Assembly (NCBI RefSeq): GCF_016598575.1 | Contig: NZ_CP066801.1 | Span: 2,046,001-2,110,000 of the forward strand | Length of the DNA: 64,000 nt | Direction of reading: 5' to 3' | From: Streptomyces sp. HSG2 | Lineage (GTDB): Bacteria > Actinomycetota > Actinomycetes > Streptomycetales > Streptomycetaceae | Shown: positions 34,657 to 49,980 of the stretch, piece after piece | Layout of the letters: every line of letters starts with the position of its first letter | Position numbering within the stretch: position 1 is the stretch's first letter | Made by a program: the position numbers and the translations under genes | The notes under the pieces: generated by a model | The model's input: only the letters and a program-made list of their open reading frames with translations | Database searches by the model: none | What the model was told of the DNA's origin: nothing

Positions 34657-34707
34657 AAGGAGAGCGGTTCCCTGGGCGCCCCGGCGTCGGGCCGGGGTCC
34701 CTCGGGG

Positions 34708-36663
<1,956 letters not shown>

Positions 36664-36781
36664 CCCGGCCCCCGCACTCCCTGGTCTCGGTCCGCGTCGC
36701 ACCGGACCTCCCGTGTCCCACCCTCTCCCCACGATAGAGGCCCGCGGCCCCTCTCCCACGGCCGTCCACAGGCCCGGGCAC

Positions 36782-36822
36782 GCCGCGGGCCCGGCGCCCC
36801 CGAGGAGCGCCGGGCCCGCGGC
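36782..36822 (-). terminator. Terminator of the nuoA-N operon
   Basis: A perfect 15-bp GC stem (gccgcgggcccggcg 36782-36796, cgccgggcccgcggc 36808-36822) with an 11-base loop, 16 bases past the nuoN stop. This marks the end of the 16-kb operon. Confidence 0.9.
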
Positions 36823-36837
36823 CGGGTATCCGGCCGG

Positions 36838-38487
36838 TCAGCGCACGAAGACGCCGGCCTGGCCGGCCAGGTCGAGGAAGTACTGCGGCGCCACCCCGAG
36901 CACGACCGTGACCAGGAGGCCGACGCCGATCGCGGTCGTCGTCAGCGGCGAGGGGACCGCGACGGTGGGCCCCTCCGGCTTGGGCTCGCTGAAGAACATC
37001 AGCACCACGACCCTGATGTAGAAGAAGGCGGCGACCGCCGAGGAGAGCACGCCGATCACCACCAGCGGCACCGCCCCGCCGTCCGCCGCGGCGCTGAACA
37101 CGGCGAACTTCCCCGCGAAACCGGAGGTCAGCGGGATGCCCGCGAAGGCCAGCAGGAAGACCGCGAAGACGGCGCCGACCAGGGGGGACCGGCGACCCAG
37201 CCCCGCCCACTTGGACAGGTGTGTGGCCTCGCCGCCCGGGTCTCGCACGAGGGTGACCACCGCGAAGGCCCCGACCGTCACGAACGAGTAGGCCGCGAGG
37301 TAGAACAGCACGGACGACACCCCGGCGGGGGTGGCGGCGATGACACCGGCCAGGATGAACCCCGCGTGGGCGATCGACGAGTACGCCAGCAGGCGCTTGA
37401 CGTCGGTCTGGGTGACCGCCAGGATCGCCCCGCCCAGCATGGTGACGATGGCGACGGCCCACATGACCGGCCGCCAGTCCCAGCGCAGCCCGGGCAGGAC
37501 GACGTAGAGGATGCGCAGCAGCGCGCCGAAGGCCGCGATCTTGGTCGCCGCCGCCATGAATCCCGTCACCGGCGTCGGGGCTCCCTGGTAGACGTCGGGA
37601 GTCCACATGTGAAACGGCACGGCGCCGACCTTGAACAACAGTCCCGCCACGACCAGTGCGGAGCCGATCAGCAGCAGCGCGTCGTTGCCCATGGTCTCGG
37701 CGAGCACCGGGGTCACGTCGGGGACGGTGCCGTCCACGACCTGCGCGATCCTGCCGTACGAGAGCGAACCGGCGTACCCGTAGAGCAGGGCGATGCCGAA
37801 GAGCAGGAAGGCGGAGGAGAAGGCGCCGAGCAGGAAGTACTTCACCGCCGCCTCCTGCGACAGCAGCCGCCGGCGACGGGCCAGGGCGCACAGCAGGTAG
37901 AGCGGGAGCGAGAGCACCTCCAAGGCGACGAACAGCGCCAGCAGGTCGTTGGCCGCCGGGAAGACCAGCATCCCGGCGACCGCGAAGAGCAGCAGCGGGA
38001 ACACCTCGGTGGTGGTGAAACCGGCCTTGACTGCCTTGCGTTCGCCCTCGCCGCCCGGTACGGCGGCGGCCTGTGCCGCGAAGGAGTCCACCCGGTTGCC
38101 TTCGGCCTTGGGGTCGAGGCGCCGTTCCGCGAAGGTGAACAGACCGACGAGGCCGACGAGGAGGATGGTGCCCTGTAGGAAGAGCGCCGGGCCGTCGACG
38201 GCGACGGCACCCATCGCCGCGATGCCGGCGCGAGTGGTTCCGTAGCCGTTGGCCGCGAGGGCGACGACCGCCGCGAACGCCGCGGCGAGCGCCACCGCCG
38301 AGAGGAAGACCTGTGCGTGGTACCGGTACCTGCGCGCCACGGTCGCCTCGACCAGGATGCCGAGGACCGCGGCGGCCACGACGATGAGGATGGGGGCGAG
38401 GGGCCCGTATTCGATCTTGGGAGCGTCGATCCGCTCCACTGGCTGCGCCGCGACCGTCCACAGGCTGTGGATCGCTGTGCTGCTCAC
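36838..38487 (-). CDS. nuoN: NADH-quinone oxidoreductase subunit N
   Basis: A 549-residue antiporter-like membrane subunit and the last gene of the full complex I operon. Family segments include LEVLSLPLYLLCALARRRRL, VGAVPFHMWTPDVYQGAPTP and DVKRLLAYSSIAHAGFIL. The GTG at 38487 overlaps the nuoM stop (GTGA). The first ~30 residues are hydrophilic. Pumps protons in the membrane arm next to NuoM and NuoK. Confidence 0.96.
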   Translation of the reverse strand: MSSTAIHSLWTVAAQPVERIDAPKIEYGPLAPILIVVAAAVLGILVEATVARRYRYHAQVFLSAVALAAAFAAVVALAANGYGTTRAGIAAMGAVAVDGPALFLQGTILLVGLVGLFTFAERRLDPKAEGNRVDSFAAQAAAVPGGEGERKAVKAGFTTTEVFPLLLFAVAGMLVFPAANDLLALFVALEVLSLPLYLLCALARRRRLLSQEAAVKYFLLGAFSSAFLLFGIALLYGYAGSLSYGRIAQVVDGTVPDVTPVLAETMGNDALLLIGSALVVAGLLFKVGAVPFHMWTPDVYQGAPTPVTGFMAAATKIAAFGALLRILYVVLPGLRWDWRPVMWAVAIVTMLGGAILAVTQTDVKRLLAYSSIAHAGFILAGVIAATPAGVSSVLFYLAAYSFVTVGAFAVVTLVRDPGGEATHLSKWAGLGRRSPLVGAVFAVFLLAFAGIPLTSGFAGKFAVFSAAADGGAVPLVVIGVLSSAVAAFFYIRVVVLMFFSEPKPEGPTVAVPSPLTTTAIGVGLLVTVVLGVAPQYFLDLAGQAGVFVR

Positions 38488-40061
38488 CTGGCCGCCTCCA
38501 CCTCGGGCTGGGGGTCTGTCATCCGGACGTCCGACATGGTCCGCTCGACAGCGGGGGCGACCACGTCCGTGAGGGGCTTGGGGTAGACGCCCAGCCCGAT
38601 CAGCAGCGCCACCAGCGGCGCCACCACGACCAGTTCCCGGACTCGGAGGTCGGGGAGCCTGGCGATCTCGGGTCGGACCGGCCCGGTCATCGTCCGCTGG
38701 TAGAGGACGAGGGTGTAGAGGGCGGCGAGCACGATCCCGAACGTGGCGATGACGCCCACGACCGGATAGCGCGTGAAGGTGCCGACCAGGACGAGGAACT
38801 CGCTCACGAACGGCGCGAGCCCCGGGAGCGAGAGCGTGGCCAGACCGCCGATGAGGAAGGTGCCGGCGAGGACCGGCGCGACCTTCTGCACGCCGCCGTA
38901 GTCGGCGATGAGCCGCGACCCCCGGCGGGCGATCAGGAAGCCCGCCACGAGCATCAACGCGGCGGTGGAGATGCCGTGGTTGACCATGTAGAGGGTGGCG
39001 CCCGACTGTCCCTGGCTGGTCATGGCGAAGATCCCCATGACGATGAACCCGAAGTGCGAGATCGACGCGTAGGCCACCAGCCGCTTGATGTCCCGCTGAC
39101 CCACCGCGAGCAGGGCTCCGTAGACGATGCTGACCAGCGCGAGCGCCAGCACCACCGGCGTGGCCCAGACGCTGGCCTCGGGGAAGAGCTGGAGGCAGAA
39201 CCGCAACATCGCGAAGGTGCCGACCTTGTCGACGACCGCCGTGATCAGCACGGCGACGGGGGCGGTGGATTCCTGCATCGCGTTGGGCAACCAGGTGTGC
39301 AGCGGCCACAGCGGCGCCTTCACCGCGAAGGCGAGGAAGAAGCCGAGGAACAGCCACCGCTCCGTGCTGGTCGCCATGGTCAGCTCGCCGGACGCGCGGG
39401 CCTCGGCGATCTCGGTGAGGGAGAAGGTCCCGGCGACGACGTACAGGCCGATCACCGCGGCCAGCATGATCAGACCACCGGCCAGGTTGTAGAGGAGGAA
39501 CTTCACCGCCGCGTAGGACCGTTGTGTCGCCGCGGCCCTCTCGCCGTGTTCGTGGGCCCGGTCTCCGAAGCCGCCGATCAGGAAGTACATCGGGATCAGC
39601 ATCGCTTCGAAGAAGACGTAGAAGAGGAAGACGTCGGTCGCCTCGAAGGAGACGATGACCATCGCCTCCACCAGCAGGATCATCGCGAAGAAGCCCTGGG
39701 TGGGGCGCCAGCGCCCGCTGCCGGTCTCCAGGGGGTCGGCGTCGTGCCATCCGGCCAGGACGATGAAGGGGATCAGGAGCGCGGTCAGGGCGATCAACGC
39801 CACCCCGATGCCGTCCACGCCGAGTTCGTAGCGGACCCCGAAGTCGGCGATCCAGGCGTGCGACTCGGTGAGTTGGTAGCGGTCGCCGCCGGGGTCGAAG
39901 AGCACCAGGATCGCGATGGCCGGCACGAGCGTGGCCAGCGAGAAGGAGAGCGCGAGCCACTTCGCGGCGGTCCGCTTGGCCGCCGGCACGGCCGCCGTCG
40001 CGATCGCGCCGAGGGCCGGGAGCGCCGCCGTCACGGTGAGCAGGGGAAAGGACATCGCCAT
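38484..40061 (-). CDS. nuoM: NADH-quinone oxidoreductase subunit M
   Basis: A 525-residue antiporter-like subunit. Seen are FYVFFEAMLIPMYFLIGGFG (conserved Glu helix), VKAPLWPLHTWLPNAMQEST and DIKRLVAYASISHFGFIVMG. The ATG at 40061 shares one base with the nuoL stop (TGATG); a second ATG two codons later is possible. One of three proton-pumping subunits of the main complex I. Confidence 0.96.
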   Translation of the reverse strand: MAMSFPLLTVTAALPALGAIATAAVPAAKRTAAKWLALSFSLATLVPAIAILVLFDPGGDRYQLTESHAWIADFGVRYELGVDGIGVALIALTALLIPFIVLAGWHDADPLETGSGRWRPTQGFFAMILLVEAMVIVSFEATDVFLFYVFFEAMLIPMYFLIGGFGDRAHEHGERAAATQRSYAAVKFLLYNLAGGLIMLAAVIGLYVVAGTFSLTEIAEARASGELTMATSTERWLFLGFFLAFAVKAPLWPLHTWLPNAMQESTAPVAVLITAVVDKVGTFAMLRFCLQLFPEASVWATPVVLALALVSIVYGALLAVGQRDIKRLVAYASISHFGFIVMGIFAMTSQGQSGATLYMVNHGISTAALMLVAGFLIARRGSRLIADYGGVQKVAPVLAGTFLIGGLATLSLPGLAPFVSEFLVLVGTFTRYPVVGVIATFGIVLAALYTLVLYQRTMTGPVRPEIARLPDLRVRELVVVAPLVALLIGLGVYPKPLTDVVAPAVERTMSDVRMTDPQPEVEAAR

Positions 40062-42031
40062 CAGACCGCCCTCATCAGCAGGGTCGCGGCGACCAGGACC
40101 GCCGCGCCGCCGAACATCGACACCGCGTACGAGCGCGCGAAGCCGTTCTGCATCCTCCGCGCCCGCCCGGAGAGGCCGCCGACCGAGGCCGCCGTGCCGT
40201 TTACCACGCCGTCGACCAGGGTGTGGTCGACGTAGACCAGGGATCGTGTGAGGTGTTCGCCGCCGCGGACGAGGACCACGTGGTTGACGTCGTCCTGGTA
40301 GAGGTCGCGCCGGGCCGCTCGGGTGAGCAGGGAGCCTCGGGGAGCGACGGCGGGGACCGCCCTGCGCCCGTACTGCGCCCAGGCGACGCCCACGCCCACG
40401 ACCATCGTGGCGACCGTCGCCAGGGTGACCGTGAGAGCGCCGATCGGTGGATGGCCGTGCTCGTACGCGGTGATCGGTTCGAGCCAGTGAACGAAGCGTT
40501 CGCCGATGCCGAGAAAGCCTCCGGCGAATACCGAGCCGAAGGCGATCACGATCATCGGGACCGTCATGACCTTGGGCGACTCGTGCGGCCGCGGCGGGGT
40601 GTGGGCAGCCGCCCGCGCGGTGTCGGGGGTGGGCCCCTCGCCCCCCGCCGCCGTCGGGGGACGGCGCCAGCGCTCCTCGCCGAAGAAGGTCATCAGCATC
40701 ACGCGCGTCATGTAGTAGGCCGTCAACGCCGCGCCCAGGAGGGCGACGCCGCCGAGAATCCATCCCTCGGTGCCCCCCTTGGCGAACGCCGCTTCGATGA
40801 TCTTGTCCTTGGAGAAGAAGCCGGACAGACCGGGGAACCCGATGATGGCCAGGTAGCCGAGGCCGAAGGTGGCGAAGGTGATCGGCATGTACCGGCGCAG
40901 CCCTCCGTACCGGCGCATGTCCACCTCGTCGTCCATGCCGTGCATGACGGACCCCGCGCCGAGGAACAGTCCGGCCTTGAAGAAGCCGTGGGTCACCAGG
41001 TGCATGATGGCGAAGACGTAGCCGATCGGGCCGAGCCCCGCCGCGAGGACCATGTAGCCGATCTGCGACATGGTCGAGCCGGCGAGCGCCTTCTTGATGT
41101 CGTCCTTGGCGCAACCGACGATCGCTCCGAAGATCAGCGTCACCGCGCCCACGATCGCCACGACCAGTTGGGCGTCGGGCGCCCCGTTGAAGATCGCCGC
41201 GGATCGGACGATCAGGTACACGCCCGCCGTCACCATCGTGGCGGCGTGGATGAGCGCGGAGACCGGTGTCGGGCCCTCCATGGCGTCCCCGAGCCAGGAC
41301 TGCAGGGGCACCTGGGCGGACTTGCCGCAGGCGGCGAGCAGCAGCAGCAGCCCGATGGCGGTGAGTCGGCCCTCGCCGGCCTCGCCCGCCAGGCCGACTT
41401 CGCCCTGGCCTCCCAGCACCGGTCCGAAGGCGAAGGTCCCGAACCAGAGGAACATCAACATGATCGCGAGGGACAGGCCCATGTCGCCGACCCGGTTGAC
41501 CAGGAAGGCCTTCTTCGCCGCGGTGGCCGCGGTGGGCTTGTGCTGCCAGAAGCCGATCAGCAGGTAGGAGGCGAGCCCCACACCCTCCCATCCCACGTAC
41601 AGCAGGAGGTAGTTGTCGGCGAGGACGAGGAGCAGCATCGCCGCCAGGAAGAGGTTCAGGTAGCCGAAGAAGCGGCGGCGGCGCTCGTCGTGCTCCATGT
41701 AGCCCACGGAGTAGAGGTGGATGAGCGAGCCGACACCGGTGATCAACAGCACGAACGTCATCGACAGCTGGTCCAGCCGGAAGGCCACATCGGCCTGGAA
41801 ACCCTCGACCGGGATCCAGCTGTACAGGTACTGGGTCAGGGTGCGGTCCTCGGCGCCCCGGCCCAGCATCACGGCGAAGAGCACCGCCGCCAGGACGAAG
41901 GACACCGCCGAAAGCGCGGTGCCGACCCAGTGGCCGACGCCGTCCAGCCGGCGTCCCCCGCACAGCAGCACGGCCGCTCCGAGCAGGGGCGCCGCCACGA
42001 GCAGCGCGATCAGATTCTCTGCGTTTGTCAC
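40061..42031 (-). CDS. nuoL: NADH-quinone oxidoreductase subunit L
   Basis: A 656-residue distal proton-pumping subunit. Motifs are [40 protein letters not shown] and [20 protein letters not shown]. The C-terminal ~100 residues hold the long lateral helix region and a final membrane helix. It begins at GTG 42031, 15 bases after the nuoK stop. Confidence 0.96.
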   Translation of the reverse strand: MTNAENLIALLVAAPLLGAAVLLCGGRRLDGVGHWVGTALSAVSFVLAAVLFAVMLGRGAEDRTLTQYLYSWIPVEGFQADVAFRLDQLSMTFVLLITGVGSLIHLYSVGYMEHDERRRRFFGYLNLFLAAMLLLVLADNYLLLYVGWEGVGLASYLLIGFWQHKPTAATAAKKAFLVNRVGDMGLSLAIMLMFLWFGTFAFGPVLGGQGEVGLAGEAGEGRLTAIGLLLLLAACGKSAQVPLQSWLGDAMEGPTPVSALIHAATMVTAGVYLIVRSAAIFNGAPDAQLVVAIVGAVTLIFGAIVGCAKDDIKKALAGSTMSQIGYMVLAAGLGPIGYVFAIMHLVTHGFFKAGLFLGAGSVMHGMDDEVDMRRYGGLRRYMPITFATFGLGYLAIIGFPGLSGFFSKDKIIEAAFAKGGTEGWILGGVALLGAALTAYYMTRVMLMTFFGEERWRRPPTAAGGEGPTPDTARAAAHTPPRPHESPKVMTVPMIVIAFGSVFAGGFLGIGERFVHWLEPITAYEHGHPPIGALTVTLATVATMVVGVGVAWAQYGRRAVPAVAPRGSLLTRAARRDLYQDDVNHVVLVRGGEHLTRSLVYVDHTLVDGVVNGTAASVGGLSGRARRMQNGFARSYAVSMFGGAAVLVAATLLMRAV

Positions 42032-42046
42032 GGTTCTAACGACCCC

Positions 42047-42346
42047 TCACAGCTTCATCAGGCTCGCGTCGTCGACCGAGGCCGAGTGGCGGGAGCGGAA
42101 CAGGGACACGATGATCGCCAGTCCCACCACCACCTCCGCGGCGGCGACGACCATCGTGAAGAAGGCGATGACCTGGCCGTCGAGGTTGCCGTGCATGCGG
42201 GCGAAGGCCACGAAGGCCAGGTTGCAGGCGTTGAGCATCAACTCGACGCACATGAACAGCACGATGGCGTTGCGCCGAAGGAGCACCCCGGTGGCGCCGA
42301 TGGTGAACAACAGCGCGGCGAGGTAGAGGTAGTTGACGGGGCTCAC
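42047..42346 (-). CDS. nuoK: NADH-quinone oxidoreductase subunit K
   Basis: A 99-residue three-helix membrane protein. The buried glutamates are in [15 protein letters not shown] and [15 protein letters not shown]. The length is standard for NuoK, unlike the extended NuoK2. The GTG at 42346 overlaps the nuoJ stop (GTGA). Confidence 0.96.
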   Translation of the reverse strand: MSPVNYLYLAALLFTIGATGVLLRRNAIVLFMCVELMLNACNLAFVAFARMHGNLDGQVIAFFTMVVAAAEVVVGLAIIVSLFRSRHSASVDDASLMKL

Positions 42347-43185
42347 TCGGCCTCCTCCTCGGCCCGACGGAATCCGGTCGGCTCGATCTCCGTGCGCTCC
42401 AGGCGCTCCTCGGACCGCTGCTCCAGGGCGCGCAGCCCTTCGAGGGCCTCACGGGAGACGTCCCGGACCTGGCCCCGCGCGCGCAGCGTCCCGCTGACCG
42501 TCAGCTCCGAGGGCGTGCCGTCGGGCAGCAGCCCGGCGATGTCCACGGCGTTGTGGCGGGCGTACACGCCGGGCGCCGGCAGAGGCGGCACGTGGGTTCC
42601 CTCGCGGACCCGTCGCTCGGCCAGCTCGCGCTGGGAGGGGGGGCGCTCGGTGCGCTCCCGGTGGGTCAGCACCATCGCCCCGACGGCGGCCGTGATCAGC
42701 AGAAGGCCGGTCAGCTCGAAGGCGAAGACGTACTCGGTGAACAGGGCGGCGGCGAGACCCTGCACGTTGCCCCCCGCGTTCGCGGCGCCGATGCCGGCGA
42801 ACTCCGACAGCGAGGCGTTGCCGATGCCGCCGACGAGCAGCGCCCCGAAGCCGAGCGCGCAGACCAGGGCCCACCACCGCTGACCCCTGAGGGTCTCCTT
42901 CAACGAGTCCGCGGCCGTGACGCCGACAAGCATCACGACGAACAGGAACAGCATCATGATGGCCCCGGTGTAGACCACGATCTGCACGACACCGAGGAAG
43001 TAGGCCCCGTTGGCCAGGTAGAAGACGGCCAGCACGATCATGGTGCCGGCCAGGCAGAGCGCGCTGTGCACCGCCCGCCTCAACAGGACCGTGCCCAGGG
43101 CGCCGACCACCGCGACCGTGCCGAGGATCCAGAACTGGACGGCCTCCCCGGTGGAGGTGGTGTAGGCGGCGAGGTGGCCGGTCAT
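42343..43185 (-). CDS. nuoJ: NADH-quinone oxidoreductase subunit J
   Basis: A 280-residue membrane subunit with five helices, including [20 protein letters not shown], the conserved third-helix pi-bulge region. The C-terminal ~100 residues are hydrophilic (Arg/Glu-rich), an actinobacterial extension beyond the usual ~170-200 residues. The ATG at 43185 overlaps the nuoI stop (ATGA). Confidence 0.95.
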   Translation of the reverse strand: MTGHLAAYTTSTGEAVQFWILGTVAVVGALGTVLLRRAVHSALCLAGTMIVLAVFYLANGAYFLGVVQIVVYTGAIMMLFLFVVMLVGVTAADSLKETLRGQRWWALVCALGFGALLVGGIGNASLSEFAGIGAANAGGNVQGLAAALFTEYVFAFELTGLLLITAAVGAMVLTHRERTERPPSQRELAERRVREGTHVPPLPAPGVYARHNAVDIAGLLPDGTPSELTVSGTLRARGQVRDVSREALEGLRALEQRSEERLERTEIEPTGFRRAEEEAE

Positions 43186-43832
43186 CGCTCGATCACCTTG
43201 CCCGAGGCCGGTTCGTCGTCGCCGAAGGTCGAGGCGGCCTCCTGCACGGTCTCGTCCTGGGAGGCGACCGTCTGCCGCTCGGTGCCCGGCGCGGCTTCCG
43301 TCACCAGGCCCCGGTAGTAGTCCTGCTCGTCGGTGCCGGGGTACATGGCGTGGGGGCTGTCGACCATGCCTTCCTCCAACCCCGCGAGCAACTGCTCCTT
43401 GGTGTAGATGAGGTCGGCGCGGGTGGAGTCGGCCAGCTCGAACTCGTTGGTCATCGTGAGGGCCCGGGTGGGGCACGCCTCGATGCACAGCCCGCAGAGG
43501 ATGCAGCGCGCGTAGTTGATCTGATAGACGCGCCCGTATCGCTCTCCCGGGGAATAGCGCTCCTCGTCGGTGTTGTCGGCGCCCTCCACGTAGATGGCGT
43601 CCGCCGGGCAGGCCCATGCGCACAACTCGCAGCCGACGCACTTCTCCAGACCGTCGGGGTGCCGGTTGAGCCGGTGTCGCCCGTGGAAACGGGGAGCGGT
43701 GGTCTTGCGCTGCTCCGGATACTGTTCCGTGAGGCGCTTGCGGAACATGGCCTTGAAGGTCACGCCGAAACCGGCCACGGGGTTGTGGAAGCCGGGTTCG
43801 CTCCGTCCGGCCTCCTCGGGCTCCTCAGCCAT
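43182..43832 (-). CDS. nuoI: NADH-quinone oxidoreductase subunit I (2x[4Fe-4S])
   Basis: A 216-residue iron-sulphur subunit with cluster motifs [12 protein letters not shown] and [12 protein letters not shown]. It carries electrons from NuoG to NuoB. ATG 43832 is chosen for the strong AAGGAGG-like site 6-7 bases upstream; it overlaps the end of nuoH by 8 bases. The ~55-residue tail after the ferredoxin fold is acidic. Confidence 0.96.
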   Translation of the reverse strand: MAEEPEEAGRSEPGFHNPVAGFGVTFKAMFRKRLTEQYPEQRKTTAPRFHGRHRLNRHPDGLEKCVGCELCAWACPADAIYVEGADNTDEERYSPGERYGRVYQINYARCILCGLCIEACPTRALTMTNEFELADSTRADLIYTKEQLLAGLEEGMVDSPHAMYPGTDEQDYYRGLVTEAAPGTERQTVASQDETVQEAASTFGDDEPASGKVIER

Positions 43833-45234
43833 CGGACCCCTCCTTTCCTTCGGTGGATCGACCCAGCGGCACGTCACCGTGAGCATCCGGTCCGCCACTG
43901 ACGATCAGCTCCCGCTCCCGGCGCGGCCGGCGGCGGGGCACCGGTGGCAACTCCTGCCCCGGAAGCGGAGGTACGGGGAAACCGCCCGCCATGGGATCGA
44001 ACGGGGCGACCGCGTCGGCGGGCTCCTCCGCCGGTGGCTCCGCCCCCCGGGCCCGCTCGCGGTACATGTCGACCACGAAGGAGAGCAGAAGCAACGCGAG
44101 CACGGCCCCACCGATCCAGAGCGCGATGTCCGCGAAGCCATAGCCCTCGTTGCGCAGGGCCCGCACCGCGGCGACGAGCATCAGCCACACCAGCGAGACC
44201 GGGATGAGCACCTTCCAGCCCAGCTTCATCAGCTGGTCGTACCGGACCCGGGGGAGGGTGCCCCGCAGCCAGACGAACCCGAACAGCAGCAGCACCACCT
44301 TGACGACGAACCACAGCATCGGCCACCAACCGTGGTTGGCGCCCTCCCAGAAGGTGCTGATCGGCCAAGGCGCCCGCCAGCCGCCGAGGAACAACGTGGT
44401 CGCGATCATGGAGACCGTCACCATGTGCACGTATTCGGCGAGCATGAACATCGCGAACTTGATCGACGAGTACTCGGTGTTGAAACCGCCGACCAGGTCG
44501 CCCTCGGACTCGGGCATGTCGAAGGGGGCCCGGCTGGTCTCCCCGACCATCGTGACGACGTACAGAAGGAAGGAGACCGGCAGCAGCACCAGGAACCAGC
44601 GGTCCTCCTGCTGGCCCACGATCGAGGAGGTCGACAGCGAACCGGAGTACAGGAAGACCGAGGCGAACGCGGCACCCATGGCGATCTCGTAGGAGATCAT
44701 CTGCGCGGCCGACCGCAGTCCGCCCAGGAGGGGATAGGTCGACCCGGAACTCCAGCCCGCCAGCACCATGCCGTAGACGCCGACCGCGCCGACCGCGAGG
44801 AGGTAGAGGGCCGCGATCGGCAGGTCGGTGAGCTGCATCGTGGTGCGCTGACCGAAGATCGAGACCTCGTTGCCGGCGGGCCCGAAGGGGATCACGGCGA
44901 TCGACAGGAAGGCCGGCACCGCCGCGACCACCGGGGCCAGGACGTACACCACCTTGTCGGCGCGCCGGACGACCACGTCCTCCTTGAGCATGAGCTTCAC
45001 GCCGTCGGCCAGGGACTGGAGCATGCCCCAGGGCCCGTGCCGGTTGGGACCGACACGACGCTGCATCCAGGCGACGACCTTCCGCTCCATGACGATGGAG
45101 ATCAGGACCGTCACCATCAGGAAGGCGAAGCAGAACACCGCCTTGAGCAGCACCAGCCACCACGGGTCGCGGCCGAACATCGACAGATCGTCGGCGGCCA
45201 GGGGGATCTCCCCCGCGACGAGGAACCCGCTCAC
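43825..45234 (-). CDS. nuoH: NADH-quinone oxidoreductase subunit H
   Basis: A 469-residue membrane subunit at the quinone chamber. Key segments are [40 protein letters not shown] and [20 protein letters not shown]. The last ~90 residues form a Pro-rich hydrophilic tail absent from NuoH2. The GTG at 45234 overlaps the nuoG stop (GTGA). Confidence 0.96.
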   Translation of the reverse strand: MSGFLVAGEIPLAADDLSMFGRDPWWLVLLKAVFCFAFLMVTVLISIVMERKVVAWMQRRVGPNRHGPWGMLQSLADGVKLMLKEDVVVRRADKVVYVLAPVVAAVPAFLSIAVIPFGPAGNEVSIFGQRTTMQLTDLPIAALYLLAVGAVGVYGMVLAGWSSGSTYPLLGGLRSAAQMISYEIAMGAAFASVFLYSGSLSTSSIVGQQEDRWFLVLLPVSFLLYVVTMVGETSRAPFDMPESEGDLVGGFNTEYSSIKFAMFMLAEYVHMVTVSMIATTLFLGGWRAPWPISTFWEGANHGWWPMLWFVVKVVLLLFGFVWLRGTLPRVRYDQLMKLGWKVLIPVSLVWLMLVAAVRALRNEGYGFADIALWIGGAVLALLLLSFVVDMYRERARGAEPPAEEPADAVAPFDPMAGGFPVPPLPGQELPPVPRRRPRRERELIVSGGPDAHGDVPLGRSTEGKEGSDG

Positions 45235-47728
45235 GCGCCCACCTCCCGGTCCCGACCGGCGCCCGACGCCGGTCCGACGCGGACGAGGGAGCCGGGCGAA
45301 GCGCCGGCATCGGCGGCCACACCCCGGCCGACGGAGTTCAGCGGGAGCCAGACCACCCGGTCCGGCATGACGGTGACCCGCAGGGGCAACTCGACGGTGC
45401 CCGCCGGACCCGTGACGGCGAGGACCGCGCCGTCCTCGACGCCCGCCTCGGCCGCCGTGGCGGCGGATACCCGGGCGACGGCGGGGTGTCGGGTACCGGC
45501 CAGCGCCTCGTCGCCCCGCTGGAGCAGGCCGTGGTCGAGGAGCAGCCGGTGTCCCGCCAGCACTGCCTGCCCGGCGGCCGGTCGCGGCAGGGCCCCGGCC
45601 GTGGCGGTGGGCCCCGCGGCCCGGGGCCCGCCCCAGACACCGAGCCGGTCCACCTCGGAGCGCAGCGTCCGCAGGTCCGGCAGCCCGAGATGGACGTCCA
45701 TGGCGTCCGCCAACATCTGCAGAACCCGCGCGTCGGTCGGTGCCGGGGGCCGGGTCGTCTGCTCGGGTTTGAGCGCGGCCTCGAAGGAGCGGACCCTGCC
45801 CTCCCAGTCGAGGAAGGTGCCCGCCTTCTCCACGACCGCCGCCACGGGCAGGACGACGTCGGCGAGGTCGGTCACGGCACCGGGCCGCAGCTCCAGCGAG
45901 ACCAGGAACCCGACCTCGGCGAGGGCCGCGCGGGCGCGGGCCGGATCGGGCAGGTCGTCCACCTCCACGCCCGCGACCAGCAGGGCCTGGAGTTCCCCGG
46001 ACGCCGCGGCGTCGATCATCCGCGCGGTGTCCCGCCCGTGCCGGCGCGGCAGTTCGGCCACGCCCCACAGGGCCGCGACCTCCTCGCGCGCCCGGGGGTC
46101 GGTCGCGGGACGCCCACCCGGCAGCAGAGTCGGCAGCGCGCCGACCTCCACGGCGCCCCGCTCCCCGGCGCGGCGCGGGATCCACACCAGCCCGGCTCCG
46201 GTGGCCGAAGCCGCCCGCACTGCGGAGGTGAGCCCTCCGTCGACCGCGGCCAGCCGCTCCCCCACCACGATCAACGCGCCCTGCGTCCGCAACGCCTCGG
46301 CGGCCGGCCCACCCTGCTCGTCGAGACCGACGCCGCCGGCGAGCGCGTCCAGCCACTCGGTCTCGGTGCCCGGTGCCGTCGGCAGCAGCGTCCCGTCGAC
46401 CTTGCGCAGCCCTCGGGTGGCGTGACCGGCCAGGGAGAACACCCGTTGCCCGTGCCGGCGCACGCCCTTGCGCAGTCGCAGGAACACGCCGGGGGCCTCC
46501 TCCTCGGCTTCGAGACCCACCAACAGCACCGCGGGCGCGCGCTCCAGGGAGGTGTAGGTCGCTCCCGAACCGTCGAGGTCGACACCGCGACCGGCGACCC
46601 GCGCGGCCAGGAAGTCGGCCTCCTCGGCGCTGTGCGGCCGGGCCCGGAAGTCGATGTCGTTGGTGCCCAACGCGACCCTGGCGAACTTGGCGTACGCGTA
46701 GGCGTCCTCGACGGTGAGGCGGCCACCGGTCAGCACACCCGTCCGGCCCCGCGAGGCCAGCAGCCCCTGGGCGGCGACTCGCAGTGCCTCCGGCCAGGAG
46801 GCGGGCTCCAACTCGCCCTCCGGTCCGCGCACCAGCGGTGTGCGCAGCCGGTCCCGCTGCTGCGCGTAGCGGAACGCGAAGCGCCCCTTGTCGCAGATCC
46901 ACTCCTCGTTGACCTCGGGGTCGTCCTCGGCGAGCCGACGCATGACCCTGCCGCGCCGGTGGTCGGTGCGGATCGCGCACCCTCCCGCGCAGTGTTCGCA
47001 GACCCCCGAGGAGGACACCAGGTCGAAGGGGCGTGACCGGAAGCGGTACGCCGCCGAGGTGAGCGCCCCCACCGGACAGATCTGGATGGTGTTTCCTGAG
47101 AAGTACGACAGGAACGGGTCGCCCTCGCCGCTGCCGACCTGCTGAAGAGCGCCGCGCTCCAGCATCTCGATCATCGGGTCGCCCGCGATCTGCTGGGAGA
47201 ATCGGGTGCATCGCGCGCACAGGACGCATCGCTCGCGATCGAGCAGCACCTGGGTGGACAGCGGTACCGGCTTCTCGAAGGTGCGCTTGCGCCCCTCGAA
47301 CCGGGACTCCGCCCGACCGTGCGACATCGCCTGATTCTGCAGGGGGCACTCGCCGCCCTTGTCGCAGACCGGACAGTCCAGCGGATGGTTGATCAGCAGC
47401 AGCTCCATCACGCCCTGTTGGGCCTTCTCCGCGACCGGCGAGGTCAGCTGGGTCCTGACCACCATCCCCTCGGTGCAGGCGATGGTGCAGGAGGCCATGG
47501 GCTTGCGCTGGCCCTCGACCTCGACGATGCACTGGCGGCACGCGCCCGCCGGGTCGAGCAGCGGATGGTCGCAGAACCGGGGGATCTCGATGCCCAGGCG
47601 CTCGGCCGCGCGGATGACCAGGGTGCCCTTGGGCACGGTGATCGCCGCCCCGTCGATGGTCAGGGTCACGGCGTCCTCGGGGGGGAGGGCCGCCTCGCCC
47701 CCTCCGGAGGCGGTGTTGGTCGTCACGG

Positions 47729-47732
<4 letters not shown>
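45231..47732 (-). CDS. nuoG: NADH-quinone oxidoreductase subunit G
   Basis: An 833-residue iron-sulphur protein of the peripheral arm. The N-terminal [2Fe-2S] domain has [21 protein letters not shown] His-Cys cluster region follows ([17 protein letters not shown]), then [12 protein letters not shown] and [10 protein letters not shown] further cluster is possible in [17 protein letters not shown], ahead of the molybdopterin-oxidoreductase-like C-terminal domain, which in NuoG has no molybdenum cofactor. It passes electrons from NuoF to NuoI. The GTG at 47732 overlaps the nuoF stop. Confidence 0.96.
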
Positions 47733-49074
<1,342 letters not shown>

Positions 49075-49078
<4 letters not shown>

Positions 49079-49980
49079 TCCCCCTCCTCGGCGGTGGGCC
49101 CGGACGACGCGGAGGGCCGGGGTGGGGCCCCCTCGTCACGGGTGGCGGACGGCGGCCGGTCGGGCCCCGGCGACGACGGGGCCTCACGCGCGCCGCTCCT
49201 CCTCTCCGGCCGATCGGCCGGAGACCGTTCCTCCTGCCCGGGCTGCGGGCCGCCGACCCGTGGCTGTACCACGCGCGCGGCACCCTCGCCCTTGGCCAGA
49301 CGCAGCCCGGCCAGGGATGCCGCTCCCGCGCCGCCCCCGCCCTCCACCGCTCCCTCGCGGGTGTCGGGGAAGCCCGCGAGCAGCCGGGCGGTCTCCTTGA
49401 AGGTGCACAGTCGGGCACCCCGGGTGGGTGTGACGGGCCGGTCGTGGCGGAGGTCGTCGACGAGACGGCGGGCGCTCGCGGGCGTCTGGTTGTCGAAGAA
49501 CTCCCAGTTGACCATCACCACCGGCGCGTAGTCGCAGGCGGCGTTGCACTCGATGTGCTCCAGGGTGACCTTGCCGTCCTCGGTGGTGCCGCCGTTGTCG
49601 ACGCCCAGGTGGGCTCGGAGCTCCTCGAAGATGGCGTCGCCGCCCATCACCGCGCACAGGGTGTTGGTGCAGACACCGACCTGGTAGTCGCCCGAGGGCC
49701 CGCGCCGGTACATGGAATAGAAGGTGGCCACCGCCGTCACCTCGGCGGTGGTGAGGCCGAGGACGTCCGCGCAGAACCGGACACCGGTGCGGCTGACGTG
49801 GCCCTCCTCGGACTGCGCCAGGTGCAGCAGCGGCAGCAGCGCCGACCGGGGGTCGGGGTAGCGGGCGACGATCTCGCGCGCGTCGGCCTCCAGGCGCGCC
49901 CGGACGTCGGCCGGGTAGTCGGGGGCGGGCGGCTCGGGCATACCGAGGCTGACGCCGCGCTCCGAGGAACTCGCGGTCAC
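49075..49980 (-). CDS. nuoE: NADH-quinone oxidoreductase subunit E ([2Fe-2S])
   Basis: A 301-residue subunit with a thioredoxin-like [2Fe-2S] domain. Ligands are the Cys residues of [14 protein letters not shown] and [13 protein letters not shown]. Residues ~205-301 are a low-complexity Gly/Pro/Ala/Arg tail beyond the normal end of NuoE (~160-240 aa). The GTG at 49980 overlaps the nuoD stop. Confidence 0.95.
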